Part shown: positions 16,783-25,208 of the stretch, piece by piece
Numbering within the stretch: the first letter of the stretch is position 1
Layout: the number at the start of each line of letters is the position of its first letter
Position numbers and translations under genes: made by a program
The notes under the pieces: generated by a model
Told to the model about the DNA's origin: nothing
The model's input: the letters and a program-made list of their open reading frames with translations, nothing else
Databases searched by the model: none
NCBI RefSeq assembly: GCF_002234595.1
Contig: NZ_NMUL01000076.1
Coordinates: 1-60,417, forward strand
Direction of reading: 5' to 3'
DNA from: Amycolatopsis vastitatis
GTDB taxonomy: Bacteria > Actinomycetota > Actinomycetes > Mycobacteriales > Pseudonocardiaceae
DNA length: 60,417 nucleotides

Positions 16783-17171
16783 GGATCTCTCCTTCGACTG
16801 CGAGGCGGCCCGGACGGACGCCGAAGGGCATTCCAGGCCGGGCAAACGGCGGCCAGGACACACCGAAACGAATTCCGGATGAACGCGGTGACGCATTCGC
16901 CGCAGAGCGCGCAAGCGGGACAACCCGGGCGTTACCCGGAAGGGTGAACCGCAAGACGAGTGCGCCCATTTAACCGTCCTTTTGCCCTCCGGCGGCTGAT
17001 CACTGGTGCGGTTATCCCTAGCGTGGCAAGCCGTGACGGGACTTCGCGCCCCTTTGCCGGGAGTCCCCCCCCGCCCGGCGATGGTGCTTCCCGGGGTCCC
17101 GTCACACCTCATCCCGGCACGTGGCCGCCCGCCCGTTCCGCTACCACGGCGGACGGACCAGGAAAGAGTCC
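16783..17171. other. Divergent promoter gap
   Basis: About 390 bases separate two divergent genes. The only gene signals are the ribosome sites at both edges and a possible promoter near 16982-17020 (TTGCCC, then GGTTATCCCTAG). No repeat or RNA gene was recognised. Confidence 0.35.
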
Positions 17172-18395
17172 ATGACCTCACAACGTGTTCTTCAACCGCA
17201 TCGCGAGTTGCTCAACAAAGTGCCGGAAATCACGGTCTATTTCTGGATCGTCAAGGTGTTGTGCACGACGGTCGGCGAATCGGCGGCCGACTTCCTCAAC
17301 GTCAACCTGAACCTCGGCTTGACCGGCGTATCCGTCATCACCGGCGTCCTGCTGGCCGTGGCGCTGGCCGTCCAGTTCGCGACGAAGCGCTACGTGCCGG
17401 GCGTCTACTGGCTGACCGTGGCGCTCGTGAGCGTCTTCGGCACGTTGGTCACCGACAACCTCACGGACGCCGCAGGTGTGCCGCTCGAGACGAGCACCCT
17501 GCTCTTCGGCGTTCTCCTCGCGGTGACCTTCCTGGCGTGGTACGGCACCGAGAAAACCTTGTCCATCCATTCCATCGTCACCTGGCGCCGGGAGGCGTTC
17601 TACTGGCTGGCGATCCTGTTCACCTTCGCGCTCGGCACGGCGACCGGCGACCTCATGGCCGAGGTGCTTGGCCTGGGCTACCTCGCAACGGGTGCCATCG
17701 TGGCCGCCTTGATCGCCCTGCTCGCGATCGGGTGGCGGCTCGGGCTCCACCCGGTGCTGGCCTTCTGGTGCATCTACGTCCTGACCCGTCCGCTCGGCGC
17801 GTCGCTCGGCGACTACCTCGCACAGCCGCCGGATGCGGGCGGCCTCGGCCTGGGGACGACCGTGACCAGCGTGATCTTCGCGGCGGGCATCCTCGGTACC
17901 GTTCTCTACCTGTCGGTCGTGAAGCCGGACATCACGCCGGCCGCACCGGCCGGTGTTTCGCGGGAGCGAGGTGGCCTGTGGCAGACCGTCGTCGTGGTTG
18001 CGCTGGTCGTCGTGGCCGCGGCAACCGGCTACAGCATGCGGAAGTCCGCGCTGCAGGACTCTGTGGACCCCGCTCCGAACGCGGTACCGAACGCGAGTGG
18101 CGGCGGCCCGGTCGCTCACGTCACGCCGCTGGGTGACCTCTCGGCCTTCCGGAAGATCACTCAGGACACGCTCGACCTGCTCAACACCGGCGACCAGTCC
18201 GGCGCGACGAGCCGGGTCGACGACCTCGAAAGCCAGTGGGACCAGGCCGAGGCCCGGTTGAAGCCGAAGGACCGGGCCACGTGGACCGAGGTCGACAGCA
18301 AGATTGACAAGGTGCTGCGTGAGCTCCGGGCCACCAGCCCCCGGCCGCCGGACGAGAAGGCCGCTCTTACGGCCCTGCTGGGCTCGCTCGGATGA
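17172..18395 (+). CDS. COG4705-like membrane protein with C-terminal extension, paralogue 3
   Basis: A 407-residue protein. Residues 15-265 match paralogues 1 and 2, with the four units VGESAADFL, FGTLVTDNL, LGTATGDLM and LGASLGDYL and the segment FWCIYVLTRP. Unlike them it continues for about 140 residues: another membrane span (TVVVVALVVVAAATGYSM), a Pro/Gly linker, and an outer helical domain rich in charged residues (LSAFRKITQDTLDLLNTGDQ to the end). The extension resembles small extracytoplasmic helical domains and may sense or bind a ligand. ATG 17172 follows GGAAAGAG. Confidence 0.8.
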   Translation: MTSQRVLQPHRELLNKVPEITVYFWIVKVLCTTVGESAADFLNVNLNLGLTGVSVITGVLLAVALAVQFATKRYVPGVYWLTVALVSVFGTLVTDNLTDAAGVPLETSTLLFGVLLAVTFLAWYGTEKTLSIHSIVTWRREAFYWLAILFTFALGTATGDLMAEVLGLGYLATGAIVAALIALLAIGWRLGLHPVLAFWCIYVLTRPLGASLGDYLAQPPDAGGLGLGTTVTSVIFAAGILGTVLYLSVVKPDITPAAPAGVSRERGGLWQTVVVVALVVVAAATGYSMRKSALQDSVDPAPNAVPNASGGGPVAHVTPLGDLSAFRKITQDTLDLLNTGDQSGATSRVDDLESQWDQAEARLKPKDRATWTEVDSKIDKVLRELRATSPRPPDEKAALTALLGSLG

Positions 18396-18417
18396 GTCCC
18401 GGTTCCCGCGGTCGCCC

Positions 18418-18449
18418 GCGGCTCTTCTACACTCGTGTAGAAGAGCCGC
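18418..18449. promoter_or_regulatory. 32-bp palindrome with BlaI-like half-sites, upstream of the DedA gene
   Basis: The core CTTCTACACTCGTGTAGAAG (18424-18443) extends to a perfect 15+15 inverted repeat. It lies 50 bases before the DedA start and 22 after the previous stop. The same half-sites recur at 22116, 32002 and 32730, so an operator is more likely than a plain terminator; it might do both. Confidence 0.6.
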
Positions 18450-18498
18450 CCGGGTGCCGGAGCGGTGCGGAAGTCACCGGCGGAAGGTGGTCGCGGGC

Positions 18499-19134
18499 GT
18501 GAACCCCCTGAGTGCGACGTCCTGGTTGTCCAGTTTGGGCACGGCCGGGGTGTTCCTGGTCCTGTTCGCCGAGACCGGTCTGCTGGTCGGCTTCTTCCTG
18601 CCCGGCGACTCCCTGCTGTTCACCGCCGGGCTGTTCTGCACCACCAGTGCCTCGGCTCCGGTGCACCTGTCCTTGCCGCTGGTGCTCGTGGCCTCGGTCG
18701 CCGGCGCCGTCTCGGGCGCCCAGGTCGGGTTCGTGCTCGGTCGGCGGGGCGGCCGGGCGCTGCTGGGGAAGATCGGCAATCCCCACCTGCACCGGGGCGT
18801 CGAGCGCGCCGAGGAGCTCTTCTCCCGGTACGGCCACGCGAAGGCCATCGTGCTCGCCCGGTTCGTGCCGGTCGTGCGGACGGTGCTGAACCCGCTGGCG
18901 GGCATCCTCGACGTGCCCGCGCGGACTTTCCTGGTGTGGCAGGTGCTCGGCGGCCTGCTCTGGTCGGTCGGGGTGACGCTCGCCGGCTACGTGCTCGGCT
19001 CCAGCATTCCGGGAATCGACCAGTACCTCCTGCCGATCATCGCCGTTGTCGTGGTGGTCTCGCTGATCCCGCTGGCGCTGGAACTCCGGCGCGGCCGCAA
19101 GCGCCCGTCCGGCGGCCCGGACCGCCGGCTTTGA
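18499..19134 (+). CDS. DedA-family membrane protein
   Basis: A 211-residue DedA/SNARE-associated (VTT domain) protein. Diagnostic segments are ETGLLVGFFLPGDSLLFTAG (residues 19-38), with the membrane-embedded Glu and the re-entrant Pro-Gly-Asp, and ARFVPVVRTVLNPLAGI with the conserved Arg pair. Family members flip phospholipids or undecaprenyl phosphate back to the inner leaflet. GTG 18499 is preferred; GTG 18487 is possible. With UppP upstream and PAP2 downstream it fits a lipid-carrier recycling role, and it carries a BlaI-like palindrome in its leader. Confidence 0.88.
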   Translation: MNPLSATSWLSSLGTAGVFLVLFAETGLLVGFFLPGDSLLFTAGLFCTTSASAPVHLSLPLVLVASVAGAVSGAQVGFVLGRRGGRALLGKIGNPHLHRGVERAEELFSRYGHAKAIVLARFVPVVRTVLNPLAGILDVPARTFLVWQVLGGLLWSVGVTLAGYVLGSSIPGIDQYLLPIIAVVVVVSLIPLALELRRGRKRPSGGPDRRL

Positions 19135-19184
19135 CCGTGCGCTGACCTTTCGTCTCCCTTGTGTAGATCTCGTGACGGTGGGAT

Positions 19185-20342
19185 ATGACCCGGACAGCGA
19201 ACCTGCCGGCTGGGCCGGCAGTGAACCGCCGCAGGCGGCGGCTCGCGACGACACTCCTCGTCCTCGCTGTCCTGCTGGGGTATCCGGCGGTCACCTATGT
19301 CCAGGCGCTCACCGACCCCGGTGCCGGCACGTTCGTGGCGCGGACGGCCGACTGGGCCCGCGAAATGGGCGCGGGTCCGGTCGTGAACGCGCTTGAGAAC
19401 TGGTGGTACACCGGGCATCCACCCGCCGACCACCTGCCCGGTGCGGACGCGCTGCCGAAGCCCGCGCCGCCGACGGCCGGCGACACGGTGAACGCACCGG
19501 CCGCTTTGCCGGTCTCGCCGGACGCGTTGCCCGGCGAGGGTGTCTGGGCCCCGGAGGCGCGGGCGCCTGGCGGGCAGGCCGCCGACTACACGGCCTTTGT
19601 GCGGCCGGACCGGGCCCACACGAGCGTGGTCGCCGGGATGGTGGCGTTCGACCAGAACCGGGTCCGTACTGCGTTGATCGCGGGGACCAGGGAACCCGGC
19701 GGTCCGGAGTGGCCCGAACACGCGCGGGTGCCGGACTCCCTGCGAGCCGCACTGCTGGCGACGTTCAACTCGGGCTTCAAGTTCCAGGACACCGACGGCG
19801 GGTTCTTCGCCGACGGCCGGTACGGAAAGCCGTTGAAGGACGGCATGGCGTCGCTGGTGATCGATCGTTCGGGGGTGGCCACCGTCGGTGTGTGGGGCCG
19901 CGACGTCCGTCCGGGGCCGCAGGTGGCCGCGGTCCGGCAGAACCTCGATCTGATCGTCGACGGCGGTGTTCCGGTGCCCGGCCTGGCGGGCGACCCCGCG
20001 GGGCGGTGGGGAAGTGCGGGCAACCAGTTCCAGTTCACCTGGCGCTCGGGCATCGGGACCGATGCCCACGGCCGGTTGATCTATGCGGCCGGTAGCCAGC
20101 TCACGTTGACGGCCCTGGCCGGCGCCATGGCGTCGGCGGGCGTGGTCCGGGGGATGGAGCTGGACATCCACAGCGGCCGGGTCGACTGCACCCTGTTCCG
20201 TCCCGACATCGAGGGGGTGGCACCGAACACGCTGCTGCCGTCGATGCTGTCCCCGCCCGACCGCTATTTCACCGCTGACCAGCGGGATTTCTTCGCCGTC
20301 ACGCTCCGGGCCGTCGCGGGAGCGATTCCTGCCTCGGGCTGA
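19185..20342 (+). CDS. Phosphodiester glycosidase (NAGPA domain) membrane-anchored protein
   Basis: A 385-residue protein with one N-terminal signal-anchor (RRRRLATTLLVLAVLLGYPA) and an outside domain. The C-terminal half has the NAGPA-type phosphodiester glycosidase pattern: LLATFNSGFKF, KDGMASLVIDRSG, LDLIVDGG, and near the end GMELDIHSGRVDCTLF. Relatives remove sugars joined by phosphodiester bonds or modify exopolysaccharide. GGTGGGA precedes the ATG. The last 79 bases overlap the convergent deacetylase gene, so the two genes are antisense at their tails. Confidence 0.82.
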   Translation: MTRTANLPAGPAVNRRRRRLATTLLVLAVLLGYPAVTYVQALTDPGAGTFVARTADWAREMGAGPVVNALENWWYTGHPPADHLPGADALPKPAPPTAGDTVNAPAALPVSPDALPGEGVWAPEARAPGGQAADYTAFVRPDRAHTSVVAGMVAFDQNRVRTALIAGTREPGGPEWPEHARVPDSLRAALLATFNSGFKFQDTDGGFFADGRYGKPLKDGMASLVIDRSGVATVGVWGRDVRPGPQVAAVRQNLDLIVDGGVPVPGLAGDPAGRWGSAGNQFQFTWRSGIGTDAHGRLIYAAGSQLTLTALAGAMASAGVVRGMELDIHSGRVDCTLFRPDIEGVAPNTLLPSMLSPPDRYFTADQRDFFAVTLRAVAGAIPASG

Positions 20343-21061
20343 TGCCGCGCCGTCGGCGGGAGGGTGAGGTCGGCGAGCCGGCCGACGCGGAGTCCTTGCC
20401 GGCGGCAGTCGTCGAGGATGTTCGGCACCGCGGCCAGGGTGGCCCGCCACGCGCCGTTGCCGGTGGTGACGTCGCTGTCGTGGAGCAGGATCGTGCCGCG
20501 GCGCCCGAGCCGTCGCATGACTCTGCGGTGGACCGACTCCGGGGTGCAGCCTTTGGTCCAGTCGAAGCCCCAGGTGCTCCAGAGCACCGGCGCGAGGTCC
20601 AGCGACCGCGCCGACGCCACGGACGCGGCGCTGAAGACGCCGTAGGGCGGCCGGAACCACCGCGGCCGGATGCCGGTGAGGGATTCGACGAGCGCGCGGG
20701 TGTTCAGCAGTTCGCGATGGGTGCGCCAGGGGGACTTGCGCAGCAGGCATCGGTGGTCCCAGCCGTGGACGCCGATCTCGTGACCGGCGTCGGCGATCGC
20801 CCGGGTCAGCTGCGGTGCCTGGAGAACCTCGGTCCCGAGCAGGAAGAAGGTGGCCTTGACGCCGTGGCGGTCCAGCAGCCGGAGGAAGTGCGGGGTCGAC
20901 GCGGCCGAGGGCCCGTCGTCGAAGGTCAAGGCGACCTCGCCGTCCGCGGCGATGCCGGCCAGGCGGGGGAGGAGGACTCGCCGCGGCCCGGGCAGGAACG
21001 TCGCTGCCGGTCCGGCGTGCGCCACTGCCGCCAAGGCGGCCAGGGTCAGTGCGCTTTTCAC
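20264..21061 (-). CDS. Polysaccharide deacetylase (NodB/CE4 type)
   Basis: A 265-residue exported CE4 esterase. After a signal peptide (LTLAALAAVAHAG) the motifs appear in order: LTFDDGPSAAS (metal Asp pair), EIGVHGWDHRC (two metal His), RWFRPPYGVF (substrate Arg) and the late LLHDSDVT with the catalytic His. Such enzymes remove N- or O-acetyl groups from peptidoglycan, chitin-like or other polysaccharides. It overlaps the glycosyltransferase gene upstream by four bases (ATGA), so both are one operon, and its 3' end overlaps the convergent glycosidase gene by 79 bases. Confidence 0.88.
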   Translation of the reverse strand: MKSALTLAALAAVAHAGPAATFLPGPRRVLLPRLAGIAADGEVALTFDDGPSAASTPHFLRLLDRHGVKATFFLLGTEVLQAPQLTRAIADAGHEIGVHGWDHRCLLRKSPWRTHRELLNTRALVESLTGIRPRWFRPPYGVFSAASVASARSLDLAPVLWSTWGFDWTKGCTPESVHRRVMRRLGRRGTILLHDSDVTTGNGAWRATLAAVPNILDDCRRQGLRVGRLADLTLPPTARHQPEAGIAPATARSVTAKKSRWSAVK

Positions 21062-22104
21062 GCGACCTCCAAGAGTTTTTCCAGCAGCGGAACGGGATCT
21101 CCGGCCGGCAGCGCGGCGAAGGCGGGTGGCCGCGCTGCCGCCAGCACCGTCGCCAGGTCGCCGGCGGACCGGATCCAGGGAACCACGCCGATCCGGTCGA
21201 GTACGACGGCGTTGGCCCGACCGTGGCCGGGCAGGCAGCGGTAGGTCACCACGGGCAGCCCGGCGGCGAGCGCCTCGGATGTGGTCAGGCCGCCGGCGTT
21301 CTGCACGACGGCGTCAACGGCGTGCATGAGGCTCGCCATGTCCTCGACCCAGCCGAACACATGTGGGTACCCGTCGGCGAGGAGCTGATCGCGCAGGGCG
21401 GTGTTCCGGCCGCAGACCACGACCGGAACCGCGGCGCCGGACGCCGCGACGTCGCAGGCTGTCTCGGCTACCTGCCCGACGCCCCACGACCCCGCTACGA
21501 CCAGGGCCAGCCGGCCGGTCGGGGGCAGGGCGAATTCCTGCCGGGCGCGGGATCGCTCGGCGCTCGTCGCCGGCCGGAACCGGGTTCGGACCAGCGGAGC
21601 CGCGACGTCGACCTGTCGGGCGCCCCAGGCCAGCGCCTGTGCCCCGGCGTCCTGGTTCGGGGCGAGGTGCAGGTCGGCGATGCTGCTGACGCAGAGCCGG
21701 TGCACCGACGGATCGGTGAGGTAGACCGCCAGCGGTGCTGTCAGCGTGCTTCGCGCGCGCAGTGCGCCCAGCGCGTGGGTGGCCAGGGGATAGGTCGAGA
21801 TCGCCAGGTCGGGGCCGTCCCCGAGGACGGTGCGCAGGCGGTCGCAGGCGAGCGTCGCCGCACGTGCTGCGAGCCTAGCCGGGCCGGCGGTGTTGAGAGC
21901 GCGCAGTGTCCAGTCCCAGCTGCGTGGCGCGACCTCGAGTTGCCGGTGGTAGAGATCGCAGAGCCGTCGGCCCAGCGACCGGGGCAGCAGGTCGAGGAAG
22001 TCGAGGACCTCGACGTCGTGGTGGCCGAGGCGTTCGGCCAGGGCGTACGCCGCTCCGTCGTGGCCGGCGCCGACGCGCGCCGAGACGATCACGATGCGCG
22101 TCAT
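21058..22104 (-). CDS. GT28-like glycosyltransferase (MGDG-synthase/MurG type)
   Basis: A 348-residue two-domain glycosyltransferase. The N-terminal acceptor domain begins IVIVSARVGAGHDGAAYALA, the glycine-rich motif of diacylglycerol glucosyltransferases and MurG relatives. The C-terminal nucleotide-sugar site shows VVAGSWGVGQVAET, VVCGRN and the Gly/Ser-rich QNAGGLTTSEALAAGLPVV. It probably glycosylates a membrane lipid or lipid carrier. It is first in an operon with the deacetylase. Two overlapping BlaI-like palindromes lie 12-50 bases upstream of the start. Confidence 0.85.
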   Translation of the reverse strand: MTRIVIVSARVGAGHDGAAYALAERLGHHDVEVLDFLDLLPRSLGRRLCDLYHRQLEVAPRSWDWTLRALNTAGPARLAARAATLACDRLRTVLGDGPDLAISTYPLATHALGALRARSTLTAPLAVYLTDPSVHRLCVSSIADLHLAPNQDAGAQALAWGARQVDVAAPLVRTRFRPATSAERSRARQEFALPPTGRLALVVAGSWGVGQVAETACDVAASGAAVPVVVCGRNTALRDQLLADGYPHVFGWVEDMASLMHAVDAVVQNAGGLTTSEALAAGLPVVTYRCLPGHGRANAVVLDRIGVVPWIRSAGDLATVLAAARPPAFAALPAGDPVPLLEKLLEVA

Positions 22105-22115
22105 CTTCCCGATCC

Positions 22116-22154
22116 CTTCTACGACTATTCTGTAGAAGTTCTACACGGTAGTAG
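22116..22154. promoter_or_regulatory. Overlapping BlaI-like operators in the divergent gap
   Basis: CTTCTAC (22116) and TGTAGAAG (22131) form one spaced inverted repeat; TGTAGAAGTTCTACA (22131-22145) is itself a perfect palindrome, and CTACACGGTAG follows. The sites sit between the glycosyltransferase and DUF1707 genes and could control both. Confidence 0.6.
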
Positions 22155-22209
22155 ATTAAAGAATGATGAGAATTCCGGCTCCCTGCTCTGCCGCAGACCG
22201 AGGTGCACC

Positions 22210-22668
22210 ATGACGGAACCCGCTGAACACCGGCCGGCTCCACCGGGCGAGAACAGCGCGACCACGCCGGGTGGCGTGCGCTGTTCGGATGCCGAGCGTG
22301 CCGAGACGGAATCGGCGCTGCACGTCGCCGTCGGCGAAGGACGGTTGACGATGGCGGAGGTCGAAGACCGGATAGCCCGGGTCTACGCCGCCCGGTACCG
22401 CCACGACCTCGCCGCGATCACGGCCGACCTGCCATCAGCGCCCGACGCGGTCGCGGGCTGGCGTCCGATCGTGTCCGCGGCCGGTCGGCAGGTGCTGACC
22501 GACCTGTTGGCACTGCTGGGACGGGATCGGACGGTCAGCGTCCGCCGGCGCCTGACGGTCGCGCTCGTCACCCTGGCCACGGTGCTGGTTGCGGTGTTAC
22601 TCGTCGTGCTGGCGCTGCACGGCATCGGCGGGGACGGCTTCGAGCACCACGAACTCGGCCGGGAATGA
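22210..22668 (+). CDS. DUF1707 protein with C-terminal membrane anchor
   Basis: A 152-residue protein. Residues 23-75 match the DUF1707 (SHOCT-like) domain: RCSDAERAETESALHVAVGE, then GRLTMAEVEDRIARVYAARY and LAAITADLP. A membrane span follows at about 122-142 (LVTLATVLVAVLLVVLALHG). DUF1707 proteins are common in actinobacteria and are thought to be small membrane-associated adaptors without enzyme activity. It is divergent from the glycosyltransferase and shares its BlaI-like operator region. Confidence 0.8.
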   Translation: MTEPAEHRPAPPGENSATTPGGVRCSDAERAETESALHVAVGEGRLTMAEVEDRIARVYAARYRHDLAAITADLPSAPDAVAGWRPIVSAAGRQVLTDLLALLGRDRTVSVRRRLTVALVTLATVLVAVLLVVLALHGIGGDGFEHHELGRE

Positions 22669-22716
22669 CGCGGACGTGAGCCGGCCTCCGTCCTGGCGGA
22701 CAGAATCAGCGGCCCC

Positions 22717-23541
22717 TCAGGCTCCGGCGGCGGTGACGATCGCGTCCGTGACGAAGCCCAGAACGAGCCCGAGAAACACGCCCCACGTCGTGACGGTCTT
22801 GAGGTTCGCTTTGCGGGCGACGGCGAGCAGTTCGATGACCACGTAGAGGATCGACCCGGCGGCGAGGCCGAGAAAGGCGATCGAGAGGGTCTCGTTCACG
22901 AACGCCTGTCCGGCGAGCGTGCCCACGAACGTCGGGCCCCCGCCGATCAGCCCGAGCAGGGCGAGATAGCCCCAGGACGGGCGGGTGCCGGTCAGCGGTG
23001 CCACGATGCCGAAGCCCTCGGTGGCGTTGTGCAGCCCGAACCCGATCACCAGCAGCACGGCGAGGCTGAGTTCCCCGGCGGCGGCCGAGTTGCCGATGGC
23101 CAGCCCTTCGGCGAAGTTGTGCAGGCCGATCCCGATCGCGATCGTCATGGCCAGGCGGGAAGCCGGGTTCCGAGTCGCCGCCGCGCTCAGCTCACCGACC
23201 GACGCCGCACCTGGCCCGTACGCGCGCTGGGCGCCCGCTTGGCGGCGCGCGGTCGCCTGGTCGAAGTAGGCCAGCCCGAGCAGGCCCGCCCCGGCCGTGA
23301 CCAGGAGAACTACGCCGTTGCCGAGCGCTCCGGCGAGTCCGTCCTTGCCCAGCCCGGCGTCGATCGGTTCCCAGGCGTGGGCGAGCACGTCCCAGAGCAG
23401 AAAGACCAGGATGCCGGTGGCTGTGCCGTTGAGGAACGTCTTCAGCCGCGGCATCTCGGCGCGTAGCCGGCCGAGTGGGAGCCCGAGGTAGATGGTGAAC
23501 CCCGAAATGGCGCCGAGGACGGCGATCTGGGTGGGCGACAT
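22717..23541 (-). CDS. ZIP-family divalent-metal transporter
   Basis: A 274-residue transporter with eight predicted spans. The metal path is marked by HNFAEGLAIG in span 4 and HNATEGFGI in span 5, the twin HNxxEG motifs of ZIP proteins. The cytoplasmic loop between spans 3 and 4 is short and not His-rich. ZIP proteins carry Zn, Mn or Fe into the cytoplasm. A DtxR/IdeR/MntR-like box lies about 60-80 bases upstream of the start, suggesting repression when iron or manganese is ample. Confidence 0.87.
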   Translation of the reverse strand: MSPTQIAVLGAISGFTIYLGLPLGRLRAEMPRLKTFLNGTATGILVFLLWDVLAHAWEPIDAGLGKDGLAGALGNGVVLLVTAGAGLLGLAYFDQATARRQAGAQRAYGPGAASVGELSAAATRNPASRLAMTIAIGIGLHNFAEGLAIGNSAAAGELSLAVLLVIGFGLHNATEGFGIVAPLTGTRPSWGYLALLGLIGGGPTFVGTLAGQAFVNETLSIAFLGLAAGSILYVVIELLAVARKANLKTVTTWGVFLGLVLGFVTDAIVTAAGA

Positions 23542-23598
23542 GGGCTTGGCTCCTGGAGTCTCGCGGCGAACGCTGCGACCGTAACTCAGGGAAGGCTC

Positions 23599-23624
23599 GC
23601 CTCATAGAGGTGAGGCGTACCTAA
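23599..23624. promoter_or_regulatory. DtxR/IdeR-like metal box upstream of the ZIP gene
   Basis: Read on the minus strand, TTAGGTACGCCTCACCT (23608-23624) resembles the iron-box consensus TTAGGTTAGGCTAACCTAA in both half-sites. An additional inverted repeat, GCCTCA-n6-TGAGGC, overlaps it. Confidence 0.55.
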
Positions 23625-23669
23625 TTGCCTTGCCGTGGCCGGTTTCATGCGGACGGAGCACCGCGGTGG

Positions 23670-23682
23670 GTCCACTGTGGAC
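23670..23682. repeat. 13-bp palindrome GTCCACTGTGGAC, copy 1
   Basis: A perfect 6+1+6 inverted repeat in the gap between the ZIP gene and the histidine kinase. The identical 13-mer occurs again at 32823-32835. Confidence 0.5.
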
Positions 23683-23750
23683 TTTCAAGCAAACGCATGG
23701 GCAGAAGAAGGTTAGAACACAGCAAAATATGGTGGGAGCTTCGCCGTCTT

Positions 23751-25058
23751 TCAGGCGGTGTCGTCCAGGCGAGGGAGATAGAGGGTGAACGTCGTGGGGG
23801 CGCGGCGGGTGACGGTCAGCCGTCCACCGCCGGCTTCGGCGATGGTGCGGGCCAGCGCCAGGCCGATGCCGTGGCCGCCGCCGCTCGACGCGCCGCGGAC
23901 GAACACGTCGGCGGAGTCCAGCCGGACGGCGCCTTCATCAGCGACGTCGATCGCCAGGACGCCGGAGGTGTCGCGGGCGGTCAGGGTCACGGTGCCCCGG
24001 CCGTGGCGCGCCGCGTTGTCGGCCAGGACATCCACGATTTGGGTGAGCAGGCTCGCCGGGACCGGCCAGTCGCGGATGTCCGGATCGATGTTCATGACGA
24101 GCCGGCGCCCTTCGTGGGCGAGCGGGCCGTGCCAGCGTTGCTCGGCGCCGGTGAGCACGTCGGCGACCGTGCCGGGCGCCGCCATGAACCACCTTTCGGG
24201 ATGGTGACGCGACAGAGCGAGTAGGTCTTCGACGGTCCGGGAGAGGTCCCGTACTCCGCGGGCGGTGTCGTCGAGGATCCGGGGGAGGTCGGCCGGCGGC
24301 GCGGTGCGTGCGGCTTCCAGTTCGAGCAACAGCCCGCTGAGCGGGGTCCGCAGCTGGTGCGAGGCGTCGGCGCTGAAGTGGCTCTGCCGGTCGAGCAGCT
24401 GGGTCAGCCGGTCGACCATGAGGTTGTGGGCCAGTGCCACCCGGCTGATCTCCGGGACGTCCCCGGGGTCGGCCCGTGCCCCGAGGTCTCCGCCGGCGAT
24501 GCGGTCGGACGCGCTCGACAGGTCCTCCAGCGGTCCGGTGAGCAGACGGGCCTGACGTCGCGCGATGAGCACGGCGACCATGAGGGCGCCACCGGCGAGG
24601 GCGGCGAGCAATGACCAAGCGAGAAAGGCCCGGGCCCACACCACGCTCATCGGCGCCGCGGCTCGCACCACGCCGTTGACGTGTTCGGCGGCGGACACCG
24701 GAACCGCGACCACGAGATCCGCTCCCGCCTGACCGTCCGCCGCAGCGCCGGCGTAAGCCTGCCGGACGACGTCGTCGGCGATCTCCGGTCCGTGGCCGCT
24801 CTTGAGGTGGCCGCCGAGGTCGTACACGCCGATGGTGTTGTCGGCCTCCGCGGTCGGCAGCTCCACCGGGTCGCCGGTGAGGAACTGCGGACCCACTCGG
24901 ACGGCGGCCGCCAGCGCGACCCGTTCCATTTCGCCTTGTTCTTCGGTGAGCAGTGACGACCACACCAGGATCGCCAGCGGCACGGCGAACAGGACCAGCG
25001 CGACCGAGACGGCGATCATGGCTACCCGGACCACCCGAGCTCTCATGGAGCCCATCAT
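23751..25058 (-). CDS. HAMP-containing sensor histidine kinase
   Basis: A 435-residue kinase. It has an N-terminal span (VAMIAVSVALVLFAVPLAIL), an outside region of about 110 residues, a second span (AFLAWSLLAALAGGALMVAV), and HAMP to about residue 220. The kinase core follows: phospho-His in FSADASHQLRTPLSGLLLEL, N-box VDVLADNAARHG, and GHGIGLALARTIAEAGGG. No response regulator is next to it. The best partner in the window is the OmpR-type regulator at 29870, on the far side of the ABC/FtsX operon. Start choice is between ATG 25058 and ATG 25046. Confidence 0.88.
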   Translation of the reverse strand: MMGSMRARVVRVAMIAVSVALVLFAVPLAILVWSSLLTEEQGEMERVALAAAVRVGPQFLTGDPVELPTAEADNTIGVYDLGGHLKSGHGPEIADDVVRQAYAGAAADGQAGADLVVAVPVSAAEHVNGVVRAAAPMSVVWARAFLAWSLLAALAGGALMVAVLIARRQARLLTGPLEDLSSASDRIAGGDLGARADPGDVPEISRVALAHNLMVDRLTQLLDRQSHFSADASHQLRTPLSGLLLELEAARTAPPADLPRILDDTARGVRDLSRTVEDLLALSRHHPERWFMAAPGTVADVLTGAEQRWHGPLAHEGRRLVMNIDPDIRDWPVPASLLTQIVDVLADNAARHGRGTVTLTARDTSGVLAIDVADEGAVRLDSADVFVRGASSGGGHGIGLALARTIAEAGGGRLTVTRRAPTTFTLYLPRLDDTA

Positions 25059-25208
25059 GGTCGTCCGTCAGGCTGCCGCGACGGATCCCGGCCCGACCGT
25101 GGCGGCCCGGCTCGTGTTTTGCCGTCCTCGTACCTTTCCGGGCGGTTGCCGTAGCCGGGCAGTTCATAGCGTGGGGAACAGGTGGTTGTCGCACGGCCGG
25201 GAGGTGCC

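Noticed and set aside
16783..17181. N-terminal extension of the secreted phosphodiesterase
   Set aside because: A good signal peptide and ribosome site start at 16782; the extension would bury the signal peptide.
18418..18449. Simple rho-independent terminator for the third COG4705 gene
   Set aside because: The half-sites recur at three other promoters, one overlapping two palindromes, so an operator is the better explanation; dual use is not excluded.
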